Source of the DNA: Vibrio superstes
GTDB taxonomy: Bacteria; Pseudomonadota; Gammaproteobacteria; Enterobacterales; Vibrionaceae
NCBI RefSeq assembly: GCF_003569005.1
Contig: NZ_BCUR01000004.1
Coordinates: 1,587,111 to 1,651,110, forward strand
Reading direction: 5' to 3'
Length of the DNA stretch: 64,000 nt
Shown: positions 1 to 8,413 of the stretch, piece by piece
How the letters are laid out: every line of letters begins with the position of its first letter
Numbering within the stretch: position 1 is the first letter of the stretch
Program-made: the position numbers and the translations under genes
Notes under the pieces: generated by a model
Seen by the model: only the letters and a program-made list of their open reading frames with translations
Database searches by the model: none
Told to the model about the DNA's origin: nothing

Positions 1-918
1 TGCGTCTTCATCAAACGCATTAACTGCGCCAACGACTTGACCTTTGGTCGTGCCCTCATTCAAGGCTTCGAAATCATACACATCGTCATTGCGCGCATCA
101 CCTGGTAGGTCATCACCAGAAATAAACTCTGGGGCATCATTCACTGGAGTAACGGCAGGGTCGACAGTTACTGGCTCACCATTTTCGATACCATCACTTG
201 GAGTCAAAAGAAACGGCGGAAGTTCTTCGCCTTTGTTGACTAAAGCAGCTCCGGACTCGGTTAATACGACAGAACCATCACCGTCCAGTTCATAGTTAAC
301 TGTATCGGACAGAACCACAGTGACAGTGTCACCATCAAGATCCTCAGTAATATAGCGAGCAACAAGATCACCAGCACCTACACCATCATCTTCGATGAAA
401 TTATTCACTAACGTGACTTCAATGGTTGGTAAATTATTTGCTGGCTCTTCTAACAGACTCACCGTTTGAATGACAAAAGTTTCAATCGCATCACTCTGTT
501 CAACGGTAATCTGAGCAGGAAACAACCCGTCTGTCTGAAAATCCGTTGTAGCGATGGTTTGTGCACCGTCTCGTTCTACCGCTCCGGTCGCAGTTAAACT
601 AGAGCCATCGTCATCTCCAGATTGAGGATCATTACCATCTTCTGCGGTAGGATCGCCGCCCTGTTCAAGGGAGTCTAAAACACTCTGAATTCCAGACTGT
701 GCGTCTACAGATTGGATAGAATTTTGTTGAGCGATAGATACTCGCAATTCCGTCACAATATCTTCGGGTATAGTTAGGGGGTTTTCGCCTACGGAAAGGA
801 TCACGTCACCATCTTGCGGTACATAATCTAAGGGAGCTATTTTGAGGTTACCTTGAGCATCGACGATCAACCAACCGTCGCCAGCAATGACTTCTTGAGC
901 AAATGAGATACTGTCCAT
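1..918 (-). CDS. Giant LapA/RTX-type surface adhesin, N-terminal part (partial)
   Basis: Open reading frame with ATG at 918 that stays open to the left edge (306 codons seen). The first ~130 residues look like the retention module of LapA-type adhesins: a compact start (MDSISFAQEVIAGDGWLIVD), then an acidic Gly/Asp-rich linker and the segment LTATGAVERDG. After this come Asp-rich repeat-like domains with motifs such as VNDAPEF typical of cadherin/VCBS-like repeats. In this family the retention module plugs the TolC-like exporter, and LapG protease cleaves at a dialanine site to release the adhesin. The next genes on the opposite strand encode a TolC-like protein and an OmpA-like lipoprotein, which fits a type I secretion adhesin locus. 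The C-terminal RTX secretion signal lies outside the window. Family is inferred by eye. Confidence 0.8.
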   Translation of the reverse strand, partial: MDSISFAQEVIAGDGWLIVDAQGNLKIAPLDYVPQDGDVILSVGENPLTIPEDIVTELRVSIAQQNSIQSVDAQSGIQSVLDSLEQGGDPTAEDGNDPQSGDDDGSSLTATGAVERDGAQTIATTDFQTDGLFPAQITVEQSDAIETFVIQTVSLLEEPANNLPTIEVTLVNNFIEDDGVGAGDLVARYITEDLDGDTVTVVLSDTVNYELDGDGSVVLTESGAALVNKGEELPPFLLTPSDGIENGEPVTVDPAVTPVNDAPEFISGDDLPGDARNDDVYDFEALNEGTTKGQVVGAVNAFDEDA

Positions 919-1190
919 GTGTTCTCCTTAGGCGAGTTGTCCCTAATCTAGATGAAACATGCTGTAACATATTTTTCGCCTCTGAGTAAATTTTATACTA
1001 TTTTTAGGTTTACATCCCATTAATCTTCTCAAAACGAACGGTAAACAATACGAAGCAATTTGCTCATTCAGTTGTTGTAAATAGTTTTGTATTAACTATT
1101 ATGTACTTAGTGGCCAAAACGCCGTATTGAAAGCAAGTGAAGGCTTCAGTTTTGGTTAAAAAAAAGTAACGGAATACTAGGGAGTACACC
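919..1190. promoter_or_regulatory. Divergent intergenic region between adhesin and exporter genes
   Basis: 272 bases between the two divergent start codons. It must hold promoters for both the adhesin (minus) and the exporter (plus). It is AT-rich, with a possible AGGAGAA ribosome site just upstream of the adhesin ATG and a GGAG 6 bases before the TTG start at 1191. I see no clear operator or RNA structure. Confidence 0.4.
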
Positions 1191-2501
1191 TTGAAAAGGA
1201 TTAAGCTAAGCGCAGTCGCTCTAGCTACAATGCTGTGCAATCCAGTCTCAGCCCAGTCGTTAGAGCAAGCCATCTCATACACTCTTCAAACCAATCCTAC
1301 GGTCAAGAGCTCGTATAACGACTTCATGTCTTATGTTTATGAAAACAAAGCAGCCGTACGCGAGTACTACCCGAAGCTTGATTTAAGTGCCGGCGTAGGT
1401 TGGGAAGACTACACATATGACGATAACCCTGCTCGAGACAGCGACTTCACTGCGATAGATGCGTCTTTGACGTTCACTCAGTTGATTTGGGACGGTTCAA
1501 ATACTTTAAACAACATGGATAGAACGGCAGCAGAAGCCGAGTCTCTGAGATATAAAGTAATCAGTGACGCATCTGATATCTCATTGGAAGTCGCCAAAGT
1601 GTATCTTGATGCTCTGAAGGCCTACGAGATATTGGCTCTGTCCGAGAGTAACCTTGCCACCCACAAAGAGATCTTTAAAGACATCAAAAAACGAACCGAT
1701 TCCGGTATCGGTTCGACAGCCGATTTATCCCAGGTAGAGGCTCGTATTGCTAAAGCACACGGCAACCTACTGGCAGCTCAGAACAACTTATTTGACACAC
1801 ACACACAATTTACTCGATTAGTGGGTCAAAGCCCGCAAGGTCTTGTTTTTCCTCGTGCAGACGAAACTACCATACCTCTTACCCTATCAGAGGCTATTGA
1901 TGTAGCGCTAGAGAAACACCCAGTGATTAAGACAGCTAAAGTGGATGTCGATGCCGCTAAATTCCAATACAAACAGTCTAATAGTCCTAACCTACCTACC
2001 TTTACCATTGAAGCTGGTTATGACTATTATGACGATGCAGAAGGTACACCAGGCCGACGTGATGAAATGAACGCGACATTGAGAATGCGTTACAACTTGT
2101 TCAATGGTGGCGTCGATAGTGCAAACAAAGACAGAGCCGCTTATCAGATGAATAAGTCAAAGGATTTACGAGATAGAGCCTATCGTAATGTCGAAGAAAG
2201 CCTTCGTTTATCTTGGAGTGCATTAGATTTAACCCTACAGCAAAAAGAATTCCTCGCTGACCACGTAGACGCAGCATCAGATACCGTGGTTGCTTACGAT
2301 AAGCAGTACAAAATCGGAAAACGAACTCTTCTTGATCTATTGAACACTGAAAACGAGCTGTTTGAGTCCCGGAAAGGTTATGTTGACGCTTTATATGCTG
2401 AGCAATACGCTAAATTCCGAGTGCTTAATGCTACAGGCACCTTGCTTGAGTCTTTGTTAGTAGACGTTCCTGAACAGTGGAACGAGGCGGTGGAGTACTA
2501 A
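1191..2501 (+). CDS. TolC-family outer-membrane efflux/secretion protein (LapE/AggA-like)
   Basis: 436 residues, starting at a TTG codon preceded by GGAG. A signal peptide (MKRIKLSAVALATMLCNPVSA) is followed by the two-fold repeated helical and beta-strand architecture of TolC-family outer-membrane channels; segments such as LIWDGSNT and YNLFNGGVDS are the paired strand/turn motifs of the two halves. It probably forms the outer-membrane pore of a type I secretion system for the divergent giant adhesin. The inner-membrane ABC and adaptor components are not in the window. The next gene starts one base after the stop codon, so the two are co-transcribed. Confidence 0.87.
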   Translation: MKRIKLSAVALATMLCNPVSAQSLEQAISYTLQTNPTVKSSYNDFMSYVYENKAAVREYYPKLDLSAGVGWEDYTYDDNPARDSDFTAIDASLTFTQLIWDGSNTLNNMDRTAAEAESLRYKVISDASDISLEVAKVYLDALKAYEILALSESNLATHKEIFKDIKKRTDSGIGSTADLSQVEARIAKAHGNLLAAQNNLFDTHTQFTRLVGQSPQGLVFPRADETTIPLTLSEAIDVALEKHPVIKTAKVDVDAAKFQYKQSNSPNLPTFTIEAGYDYYDDAEGTPGRRDEMNATLRMRYNLFNGGVDSANKDRAAYQMNKSKDLRDRAYRNVEESLRLSWSALDLTLQQKEFLADHVDAASDTVVAYDKQYKIGKRTLLDLLNTENELFESRKGYVDALYAEQYAKFRVLNATGTLLESLLVDVPEQWNEAVEY

Positions 2502-2502
2502 G

Positions 2503-3099
2503 ATGAAAAAATTAATTTTAGCCTCAGTAGTTTCACTAGCACTTATCGGCTGTGCTAACGATACCGAAGAGTACATTGAAACACCTCTTCCAGATCAACA
2601 AGCGGACCTTCGCGATTTTGATGGCGATGGTGTTATTAATGCTCGCGACAAATGCCCTACAACACCCAAAGGTGCTCGGGTTAACAACGATGGTTGTGAG
2701 GAACTTATCGAAGTCTCCCAAGAGCAGAACTTGAAAATCCTGTTCGAAAACGATTCTGCTGAGGTAAATCCTGTTTTCTCTGGACAGATACAAGGTATGG
2801 CCGAGTTCCTGAAACAATACCCTGAAACCTCGATTGAGATACAAGGATTTGCTAGTAACCCAGGTGATCGTGAGTACAACCTCGAGTTATCACGCAACAG
2901 GGCACTATTTGTTCAAGATAAGCTTATTGGATTTGGTGTCGAACCCAGTCGTGTTACCATCATCGGTTATGGTGAGGATGAAGTGGAAGATGACACCCCT
3001 ACAGATGAAGCACTAGAGCGCCGTGTAGAAGCCACAGTCGTAGGCTTTAAAGGTGATTTCATCAAGGAATGGACCATCTTCACCAAGCTACCTAAGTAA
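2503..3099 (+). CDS. OmpA-family peptidoglycan-binding lipoprotein
   Basis: 198 residues with a lipoprotein signal ending in LIGC (lipidated Cys17). A thrombospondin type 3-like calcium motif (DFDGDGVINARDKC) follows, then a C-terminal OmpA-like domain (roughly residues 80-180), which in known members binds peptidoglycan. ATG lies one base after the TolC-like stop, so it is translationally coupled. OmpA-like lipoproteins often sit beside adhesin type I secretion genes and may help anchor the channel; that role here is inferred from position. Confidence 0.87.
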   Translation: MKKLILASVVSLALIGCANDTEEYIETPLPDQQADLRDFDGDGVINARDKCPTTPKGARVNNDGCEELIEVSQEQNLKILFENDSAEVNPVFSGQIQGMAEFLKQYPETSIEIQGFASNPGDREYNLELSRNRALFVQDKLIGFGVEPSRVTIIGYGEDEVEDDTPTDEALERRVEATVVGFKGDFIKEWTIFTKLPK

Positions 3100-3125
3100 A
3101 CAAAAAAGAGCCCACTTAGATACTA

Positions 3126-3148
3126 GCCGAGCATTTGCTCGGCTTTTT
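3126..3148 (+). terminator. Rho-independent terminator of the exporter operon
   Basis: Perfect 8-bp stem (GCCGAGCA / TGCTCGGC) with a 2-base loop, followed by five T residues, 27 bases after the lipoprotein stop. Confidence 0.85.
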
Positions 3149-3229
3149 AATTTACTAGACTGTAATTTGTGCCATGCAAAGAATAAGCATGCTAAAATAG
3201 CCCGCATATCACACTGTTAGGAAATAACC

Positions 3230-3580
3230 ATGAGCCAATTGAGCAACGATATTCAGAAAAATCTAGAATTGTTTGTTGAACAAAGCAAAGAAGACAATCG
3301 TGTTTGGGGTCTAAAAAACGAAGACGGTTGGCTAGCTTGCGACTCTAGCGAGTTTGCTGAAACTGAAGTTATGCCGTTTTGGTCTGACAAAGCCGATGCC
3401 CAATACCACAACGTTGAAGAGTGGGCAGATTTCGAAGTAGTGGAAATTCCTTTGGATATCTTTGTTGAAGACTGGCTAATTACCCTATCAGAAGACGGTG
3501 TTCTTATTGGCACCAACTGGAATGCTGAACTAGAAGGCAAAGAAGTAGAGCCAGAAGCGCTGGCTAAACTCTACATCTAA
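3230..3580 (+). CDS. DUF2750 family protein
   Basis: 116-residue acidic cytosolic protein with no signal peptide or membrane segment. It has the pattern of the DUF2750 family: a short helical N-terminus, the VWGLKNEDGWLACDS segment, then the conserved MPFWSDKADA and IPLDIFVEDWL motifs. Function is unknown. It stands alone between two terminators, so it is monocistronic. Confidence 0.8.
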   Translation: MSQLSNDIQKNLELFVEQSKEDNRVWGLKNEDGWLACDSSEFAETEVMPFWSDKADAQYHNVEEWADFEVVEIPLDIFVEDWLITLSEDGVLIGTNWNAELEGKEVEPEALAKLYI

Positions 3581-3594
3581 ACACGTTTTATTTT

Positions 3595-3623
3595 ATCCCT
3601 GCCAATTATTGGTGGGGATTTTT
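3595..3623 (+). terminator. Rho-independent terminator after the DUF2750 gene
   Basis: Imperfect stem of 11 pairs (ATCCCTGCCAA with TTGGTGGGGAT, including G-T pairs) followed by a T run at 3619-3623, just after the stop at 3580. Confidence 0.7.
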
Positions 3624-3645
3624 GTTTTTAGGTAGGTCATAAATC

Positions 3646-4452
3646 ATGTATAAACTCATCGCTATCGATATGGATGGCACTCTGCTCAATACCGATAAGG
3701 TTATCTCAGAGCAAAACAAACTAGCCATCGCAGAAGCAAGAAAACAAGGCGTTACTGTTGTTTTAGCTTCTGGTCGCCCACTACAAGGTATGGTGGATAG
3801 CCTAAATCAACTTAATATGAACAGTAATGAAGACTATGTTCTTTGTTACAACGCCGCGATGATTCAAAATATTGGTACCGGTGAAGTCATTCGAGAATGT
3901 TTAACCTCCGGTAAAGACGCTAAGCGTATTGCCCAATTCGCACAACTGCGTGGTTGCAACTATCATGCGTTCAGTAAGATTCATGGGCTCATTACTCCTC
4001 GTGATAGTCACTACACGCAGCATGAAGCGAAAATAAACGATCTCACCGTGACTCTAATGGATTTCGATACACTGGAAGATGATCACCCTATCGTCAAAAC
4101 CATGCTGGTAGACCCTATTGAGATCATACAGCCTATCGCAGACAGTGTCCCTGAAGACCTGAAAAATGATTACTCCGTTGTACGAAGCGCACCGTTCTTT
4201 CTAGAGTTCAATAACCCACTAAGTAACAAAGGTGAGGGTGTAGAGGCGCTGGCTAAGCACCTTGGCATTAAGCAAAGTGAAGTGATGTGTATTGGCGATG
4301 CGGGTAATGACCATGACATGTTGAAATATGCTGGGCTTGCGGTCGTGATGCAAAATGCCGATGAAGAAACCAAATCTTTAGCGGACTATATTACCGATAC
4401 CAATAACAACTCTGGAGTGGCAAAAGCCATCGAGAAGTTTGTATTAGCCTAG
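3646..4452 (+). CDS. yidA: HAD-superfamily sugar phosphatase, Cof/YidA type
   Basis: 268 residues, the length of E. coli YidA (270). Motif I DMDGT holds the nucleophile Asp8 and Asp10; motif II lies in VVLASGRP; the C-terminal motif IV is GDAGNDHDM, preceded by the conserved NKGEGVEAL lysine region. YidA-type enzymes dephosphorylate sugar phosphates in the cytosol. The segment SAPFFLEF resembles the YidA cap-domain region. The convergent GNAT gene overlaps its end by 9 bases. Subfamily assignment is by sequence similarity I recall; substrate is not determined. Confidence 0.85.
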   Translation: MYKLIAIDMDGTLLNTDKVISEQNKLAIAEARKQGVTVVLASGRPLQGMVDSLNQLNMNSNEDYVLCYNAAMIQNIGTGEVIRECLTSGKDAKRIAQFAQLRGCNYHAFSKIHGLITPRDSHYTQHEAKINDLTVTLMDFDTLEDDHPIVKTMLVDPIEIIQPIADSVPEDLKNDYSVVRSAPFFLEFNNPLSNKGEGVEALAKHLGIKQSEVMCIGDAGNDHDMLKYAGLAVVMQNADEETKSLADYITDTNNNSGVAKAIEKFVLA

Positions 4453-4923
4453 AGCTTTAGTCATGCAGCGAAGATGCGTTTGAAACCCTAGCTTGTTATA
4501 GGTTTCAAGCGCATTATTATTGAAATCCCAAACTTCTACATTCAGCCTTTTGGCGCCGCAATCCACAAACTCTTGTTTGATACGTTCAAACAAAGCCAGA
4601 CCCACTCCATTTGCTCTATGACCTTCAGCGACATACCACTGATCGATGCTGCCAATTAATTCAGACTTTGTTAGTGGCGAAGCCAACTCATAAAGTTGTC
4701 CAGCAATAAATCCGCACACTTCATCACCATGAGTAGCAACAAATACAGCGCACTCTGGGGTATCCAAGTAATTGTCTAACTCAGCTTCTAGCTCTATGGG
4801 ACAAGGTTTTTTGATCAACTCAGCACAGTGCTCATGATGCCATTGATAAAGAAAGCGCCATAATTCGAGCAATTGTTCCCGCTGTGCGTGCTTGGCCCTA
4901 TTAACGCTATAAGTAACCGACAT
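4444..4923 (-). CDS. GNAT-family N-acetyltransferase
   Basis: 159 residues with GNAT fold features: the EGHRANGVGLALFERIKQEF segment is the acetyl-CoA-binding motif A (Q/RxxGxG/A variant) and the C-terminal ETYNKLGFQ is motif B. The substrate cannot be told. The start codon overlaps the end of the upstream LysE-type gene by 17 bases, so the two are probably one operon. Confidence 0.85.
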   Translation of the reverse strand: MSVTYSVNRAKHAQREQLLELWRFLYQWHHEHCAELIKKPCPIELEAELDNYLDTPECAVFVATHGDEVCGFIAGQLYELASPLTKSELIGSIDQWYVAEGHRANGVGLALFERIKQEFVDCGAKRLNVEVWDFNNNALETYNKLGFQTHLRCMTKALG

Positions 4924-5533
4924 TTTGCCATACCACCCTAACAGCTAATGCAATCAACACCACACCCGAGATCTGGTCAATAAGCTTGCCCTTATTACGT
5001 AACCTTTCCAAGAATATAGGGCTTGATAGCACTAACGTAATAAAAGTGTACCAAAGGCCATCAACAATTAATGGGGTCATCACCACGGTTGCTTTTGCTG
5101 CAGTGCTTTCCCCTACAGCGACAAACTGGCTAAACAAGGCAATGAAGAACAAAGCTATTTTGGGGCTAAGGAGCGAGATCAACAGCCCTTCCTTTGCCGA
5201 CTGTTTGATGCTTACCGCCTCACCCTTTTCTAATGTGCTAGCTATACCATCAGTGGATGTCAGAGATTTATAGCCCAAATACGCAAGGTACCCTGCTCCA
5301 CACAGTGAAATGGTGACAAAAAGCACTTCAGATTTATGCAGTACGACCGCTAGGCCAATGACGGTGATAAAGGCATAAAAACCTATACCTATAGAATGTG
5401 CCCAGGCAGCGGCAAGGCCATTAAGCCTACCACCGGCCAATGTGTGTTTAGTGACTGTAGCGAGACTGGGGCCTGGAGACATGGCACCAAGTAAGCAGAT
5501 TACAAATAGCGAGAGCCAGAGATCGAGAGACAT
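4907..5533 (-). CDS. LysE/RhtB-family amino-acid exporter
   Basis: 208 residues, the usual length for this family, with about six hydrophobic membrane segments. The N-terminal GAMSPGPSLATVTKHTLAGGRLNGLAAAWAH region carries the family signature (PGP near residue 21 and the following GxxxG-like stretch). Family members export amino acids such as lysine, threonine or homoserine across the inner membrane. Its stop region overlaps the GNAT start. Confidence 0.88.
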   Translation of the reverse strand: MSLDLWLSLFVICLLGAMSPGPSLATVTKHTLAGGRLNGLAAAWAHSIGIGFYAFITVIGLAVVLHKSEVLFVTISLCGAGYLAYLGYKSLTSTDGIASTLEKGEAVSIKQSAKEGLLISLLSPKIALFFIALFSQFVAVGESTAAKATVVMTPLIVDGLWYTFITLVLSSPIFLERLRNKGKLIDQISGVVLIALAVRVVWQNVGYL

Positions 5534-5594
5534 TAGGTGATCCGATAATAGAAGTAGAGCTCTATGCTATTGATTTATTTTGATAGGTAAAGCC

Positions 5595-6350
5595 CTATTG
5601 CGATTTTTTCTGTAATCCTATGGCTTCACTGGTTTGATCGATTTTGACTATTTTTGCTTGTTTAGCATCTATACTCTCATCGATCTTCTTAAGTCGATCA
5701 GAAGCGACTTTCTTACGATCACAAGAGTCGGATTTGGCATCCCAACTCGTGCCATCTAAATAAATCTGACACTCTTTAACAAGGCTATTGAGGGTGTTGA
5801 TGAGTTTTGCACGCTGAGTGTGGAGTTCATTGACTTCTTGTTGTAGACGCAGCTGGTCTTGGAAGAAAACTTTAGAGGTCTCTAGGACGTTATTTTGTAT
5901 TTCGGTGCGCTCTTTCAGCGCCTCATTGCTTGCAGTAAGTTCTTCTACAGCCGTTTCTTGTTCCTCAAGGGTGCTTTTTAGTTGCTTGAGTTCAGTTGAC
6001 AGCTTTTGATTTTCTTTCTGCAGTTGTGCTGACTTATCTTGAAATTCAGTCACAGATTTCGCTGTTTCTTGTTCACGCTCGTTAGTCGTGATGAGAGTTT
6101 GCTCTGCTTCAGACAAGTCGGAGCGAAGTTGATTGTTTTCTGATACTAATGTTGAGTGTTCTTGAATGGTTTTTTGGTGATTTTCTCTTTCAACAATAAT
6201 CTCTTGATTGGTATTGTGTGAAATAAACGCGCTCCCCGCTGCCACTCCAAGTGCAAAACAAACAACGCCGGCTAAAACCGTAGTTTTTGTATTGCCTGCA
6301 CGAGCTAACATGCTGGATACATTTTTTTTATCAACCACACACTTCTCCAT
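5595..6350 (-). CDS. Membrane-anchored coiled-coil protein, function unknown
   Basis: 251 residues. A hydrophobic segment at about residues 24-44 (TTVLAGVVCFALGVAAGSAF) is followed by a long stretch with heptad pattern (about 55-180) rich in Glu, Gln, Leu and Lys, predicted coiled coil. The C-terminal part has a few cysteines and another short helical region. Probably a single-pass inner-membrane protein with the coiled coil outside the cytosol. Its ATG overlaps by one base with the stop of a 52-codon membrane gene upstream, showing translational coupling. No family recognised with certainty. Confidence 0.72.
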   Translation of the reverse strand: MEKCVVDKKNVSSMLARAGNTKTTVLAGVVCFALGVAAGSAFISHNTNQEIIVERENHQKTIQEHSTLVSENNQLRSDLSEAEQTLITTNEREQETAKSVTEFQDKSAQLQKENQKLSTELKQLKSTLEEQETAVEELTASNEALKERTEIQNNVLETSKVFFQDQLRLQQEVNELHTQRAKLINTLNSLVKECQIYLDGTSWDAKSDSCDRKKVASDRLKKIDESIDAKQAKIVKIDQTSEAIGLQKKSQ

Positions 6351-6508
6351 TAGTGAATCAATTCAGTAATCATCAACACCGCAGTGTAGACCACGAAGGC
6401 ACCAGATAACACTATAACGACCCATTTCTGTAGCTTTTCGTTGGTGTTATACCGCACAAATAGAAAAGCTAGGGCAATCAATATAACGATAGCCAGTAAA
6501 CGTGTCAT
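6350..6508 (-). CDS. Small inner-membrane protein (52 aa)
   Basis: Short gene found by reading the minus strand: ATG at 6508 preceded by a strong GAGGAGGT ribosome site, 52 codons, stop TAA at 6352-6350 sharing a base with the next gene's ATG. The product starts MTRLLAIVILIALAFLFVRY, has a polar turn NTNEKLQK, then a second hydrophobic segment, so it should be a two-helix hairpin membrane protein. Strong ribosome site and TAATG coupling make it real. Function unknown; likely acts with the coiled-coil membrane protein. Confidence 0.75.
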   Translation of the reverse strand: MTRLLAIVILIALAFLFVRYNTNEKLQKWVVIVLSGAFVVYTAVLMITELIH

Positions 6509-6644
6509 TTTACCTCCTCAAAATCCGTTTTATATCAGTTCTACGTTAAGTCTATCAGTTAAGTATTTGTTTTATTTATTCTAGAACAAAAGAATTTTCT
6601 ATTATCCCCTTGAAACTGTAATGATTTATGTTAGTTTAGCCGCC

Positions 6645-6685
6645 TGTAAGTAATTTACTTACACACCTAGCGTTTTTAACGCTAG
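6645..6685. promoter_or_regulatory. Perfect 19-bp palindrome plus hairpin in front of the glycine riboswitch
   Basis: 6645-6663 is an exact inverted repeat (TGTAAGTAA-T-TTACTTACA). 6667-6685 is a second one (CTAGCGTT with AACGCTAG, 3-base loop). They lie upstream of aptamer I. The first could be a DNA operator; the second could form a 5' hairpin of the transcript. Roles are inferred only from symmetry. Confidence 0.45.
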
Positions 6686-6689
6686 TTCC

Positions 6690-6899
6690 GATGAAGACTG
6701 CAGGAGAGTGACGTTTTATTACGTCCACCGAAGAAGTAAATCTTTCAGGTTCTTGTTTATACGTTCTTGTTTAACAAGTGAGGACTGCAGTTGGAGGAAT
6801 CTCTGGAGAGAGCCGTACTACGTTGCCGTAGAAATCGGCCGCCGAAGGAGCAAGCCCTATTTAGGGTGAAACTCTCAGGCAAAAGGACAGAGGAGTGAA
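6690..6899 (+). ncRNA. Tandem glycine riboswitch (two aptamers)
   Basis: Two successive glycine-aptamer patterns. Aptamer I spans about 6693-6791, with ACTGCAGGAGAG, CACCGAAGAAGTAAATC, TTTCAGGT and AGGACTGCAG. Aptamer II spans about 6793-6895, with GGAGGAATCTCTGGAGAG, GCCGAAGGAGCAAG, AACTCTCAGGCAAAAGGAC and AGAGG. This closely resembles the known V. cholerae tandem riboswitch in front of the same symporter family. Aptamer I has a longer than usual stretch between CAGGT and AGGAC (6751-6780). After aptamer II, GAGTGAA (6893-6899) can pair with TTCACTC (6946-6952), a candidate expression platform. In known cases glycine binding turns on downstream expression. Confidence 0.93.
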
Positions 6900-6985
6900 A
6901 TTGCGTTTAACTACTTTTCTGTTAATTTTGTTCTATTGATCCGCGTTCACTCTTCTCCTTATATGTTGTTTATTAAGGGGAAAAC

Positions 6986-8371
6986 ATGCCATTTTCACAA
7001 TCTTCGCTACATTCTGTTTTACAATCCATCGACAATTTTGTCTGGGGTCCACCGCTGCTGATCTTACTCGTGGGTACTGGGGTTTATTTTACCTTCAGCC
7101 TAGGTCTTATTCAGTTTAGGCATCTTCCTACTGCGTTAAAGATGGTATTCACCAAATCCGGTGACTCCAAGTCTAAAGGTGATGTTTCCGCCTTTGCTGC
7201 ACTATGTACTGCCCTATCTGCCACTATCGGTACCGGTAATATTGTCGGCGTTGCTACAGCGATTAAACTTGGTGGACCAGGCGCACTATTTTGGATGTGG
7301 CTTGCTGCTCTATTTGGCATGGCGACCAAGTATGCCGAGTGTCTACTTGCAGTAAAATATCGCACCACTGACGACAAGGGCGGCATGCTAGGCGGCCCAA
7401 TGTACTATCTTCGTGATGGTGTTAAATCGCCACTACTCGCCACACTATTTGCCGTGTTTGCGCTTGGTGTTGCTCTATTTGGTATCGGTACCTTTCCTCA
7501 GGTTAATGCCATCTTAGATGCCTCAGAAGTGACGTTAGGCGCTGATAGAACCATGGCGGCCATTATTCTAACTGTGCTCGTTGCTATGGTGACGTTAGGT
7601 GGAATTAAATCCATCTCACGCGTCGCGGGTAAGGTCGTTCCCACTATGGCGGTAATCTATATTATCTCCTGCTTGGGTATTCTGGTTAATAATAGTGATC
7701 AGATCTTGTCGGCGATAGAGTTGGTTGTGGTCTCGGCGTTTACACCGACTGCAGCAAGCGGTGGCTTCTTTGGTGCGAGCGTGATGCTTGCTATCCAATC
7801 AGGTATTGCTCGTGGCGTATTCTCGAACGAGTCTGGTTTAGGTAGTGCGCCAATGGCAGCTGCAGCAGCGAAGACGGACTCTTGTGCTCGCCAGGGCCTT
7901 ATCTCAATGACAGGCACCTTTTTTGACACCATCATCATTTGCACCATGACAGGTTTAGCTCTCATCATCACTGGCGCATGGCAAACGGATCTCGCTGGCG
8001 CAATGATGACCACACACGCATTTGCTGTTGGTCTAAACGCCGACACGCTGGGCCCTATCTTGGTATCTGTTGGCTTGTTGTTCTTTGCGTTTACTACCAT
8101 TCTTGGCTGGAACTATTACGGTGAGCGCTGTGTGGTTTACCTGTTTGGTACTAAAGCGATCTTGCCCTATAAAGTACTGTTTATCGCCTTAGTGTTCTCT
8201 GGTGCATTTATGAAGCTAGATATGATTTGGCTTATCGCCGACATCGTTAACGGCTTAATGGCTGTACCCAACCTGATTGGTTTGATTGCTCTACGCCAAG
8301 TGGTCATTGCTGAAACTAAACTGTTTTTCAGTCAGCCACTACCCGGTAAGGTAGCTACCCGTTCGTTATAA
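6986..8371 (+). CDS. Alanine/glycine:cation symporter, AGCS family
   Basis: 461 residues with around ten hydrophobic segments. Family signatures include ALCTALSATIGTGNIVGVATAI near residue 75 and the SNESGLGSAPMAAAAAKT segment in the middle. AGCS carriers bring alanine or glycine into the cell with Na+ or H+. It sits directly behind the glycine riboswitch, so glycine is a likely substrate or signal: excess glycine would switch on its transport. ATG at 6986 follows AAGGGGA at good spacing. Single-gene unit ended by a strong terminator. Confidence 0.93.
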   Translation: MPFSQSSLHSVLQSIDNFVWGPPLLILLVGTGVYFTFSLGLIQFRHLPTALKMVFTKSGDSKSKGDVSAFAALCTALSATIGTGNIVGVATAIKLGGPGALFWMWLAALFGMATKYAECLLAVKYRTTDDKGGMLGGPMYYLRDGVKSPLLATLFAVFALGVALFGIGTFPQVNAILDASEVTLGADRTMAAIILTVLVAMVTLGGIKSISRVAGKVVPTMAVIYIISCLGILVNNSDQILSAIELVVVSAFTPTAASGGFFGASVMLAIQSGIARGVFSNESGLGSAPMAAAAAKTDSCARQGLISMTGTFFDTIIICTMTGLALIITGAWQTDLAGAMMTTHAFAVGLNADTLGPILVSVGLLFFAFTTILGWNYYGERCVVYLFGTKAILPYKVLFIALVFSGAFMKLDMIWLIADIVNGLMAVPNLIGLIALRQVVIAETKLFFSQPLPGKVATRSL

Positions 8372-8373
8372 AT

Positions 8374-8413
8374 AAAATAGAGCCCACTATCGAAAGATAG
8401 TGGGCTCTATTTT
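8374..8413. terminator. Bidirectional rho-independent terminator
   Basis: Perfect 18-bp stem (8374-8391 with 8396-8413) and a GAAA tetraloop. A-tract on the left and T-tract on the right let it work on both strands. It directly follows the symporter stop. Confidence 0.92.

Noticed and set aside
1064..1282. Minus-strand frame between adhesin and exporter genes
   Set aside because: Overlaps the exporter start and signal peptide on the other strand and lacks a ribosome site.
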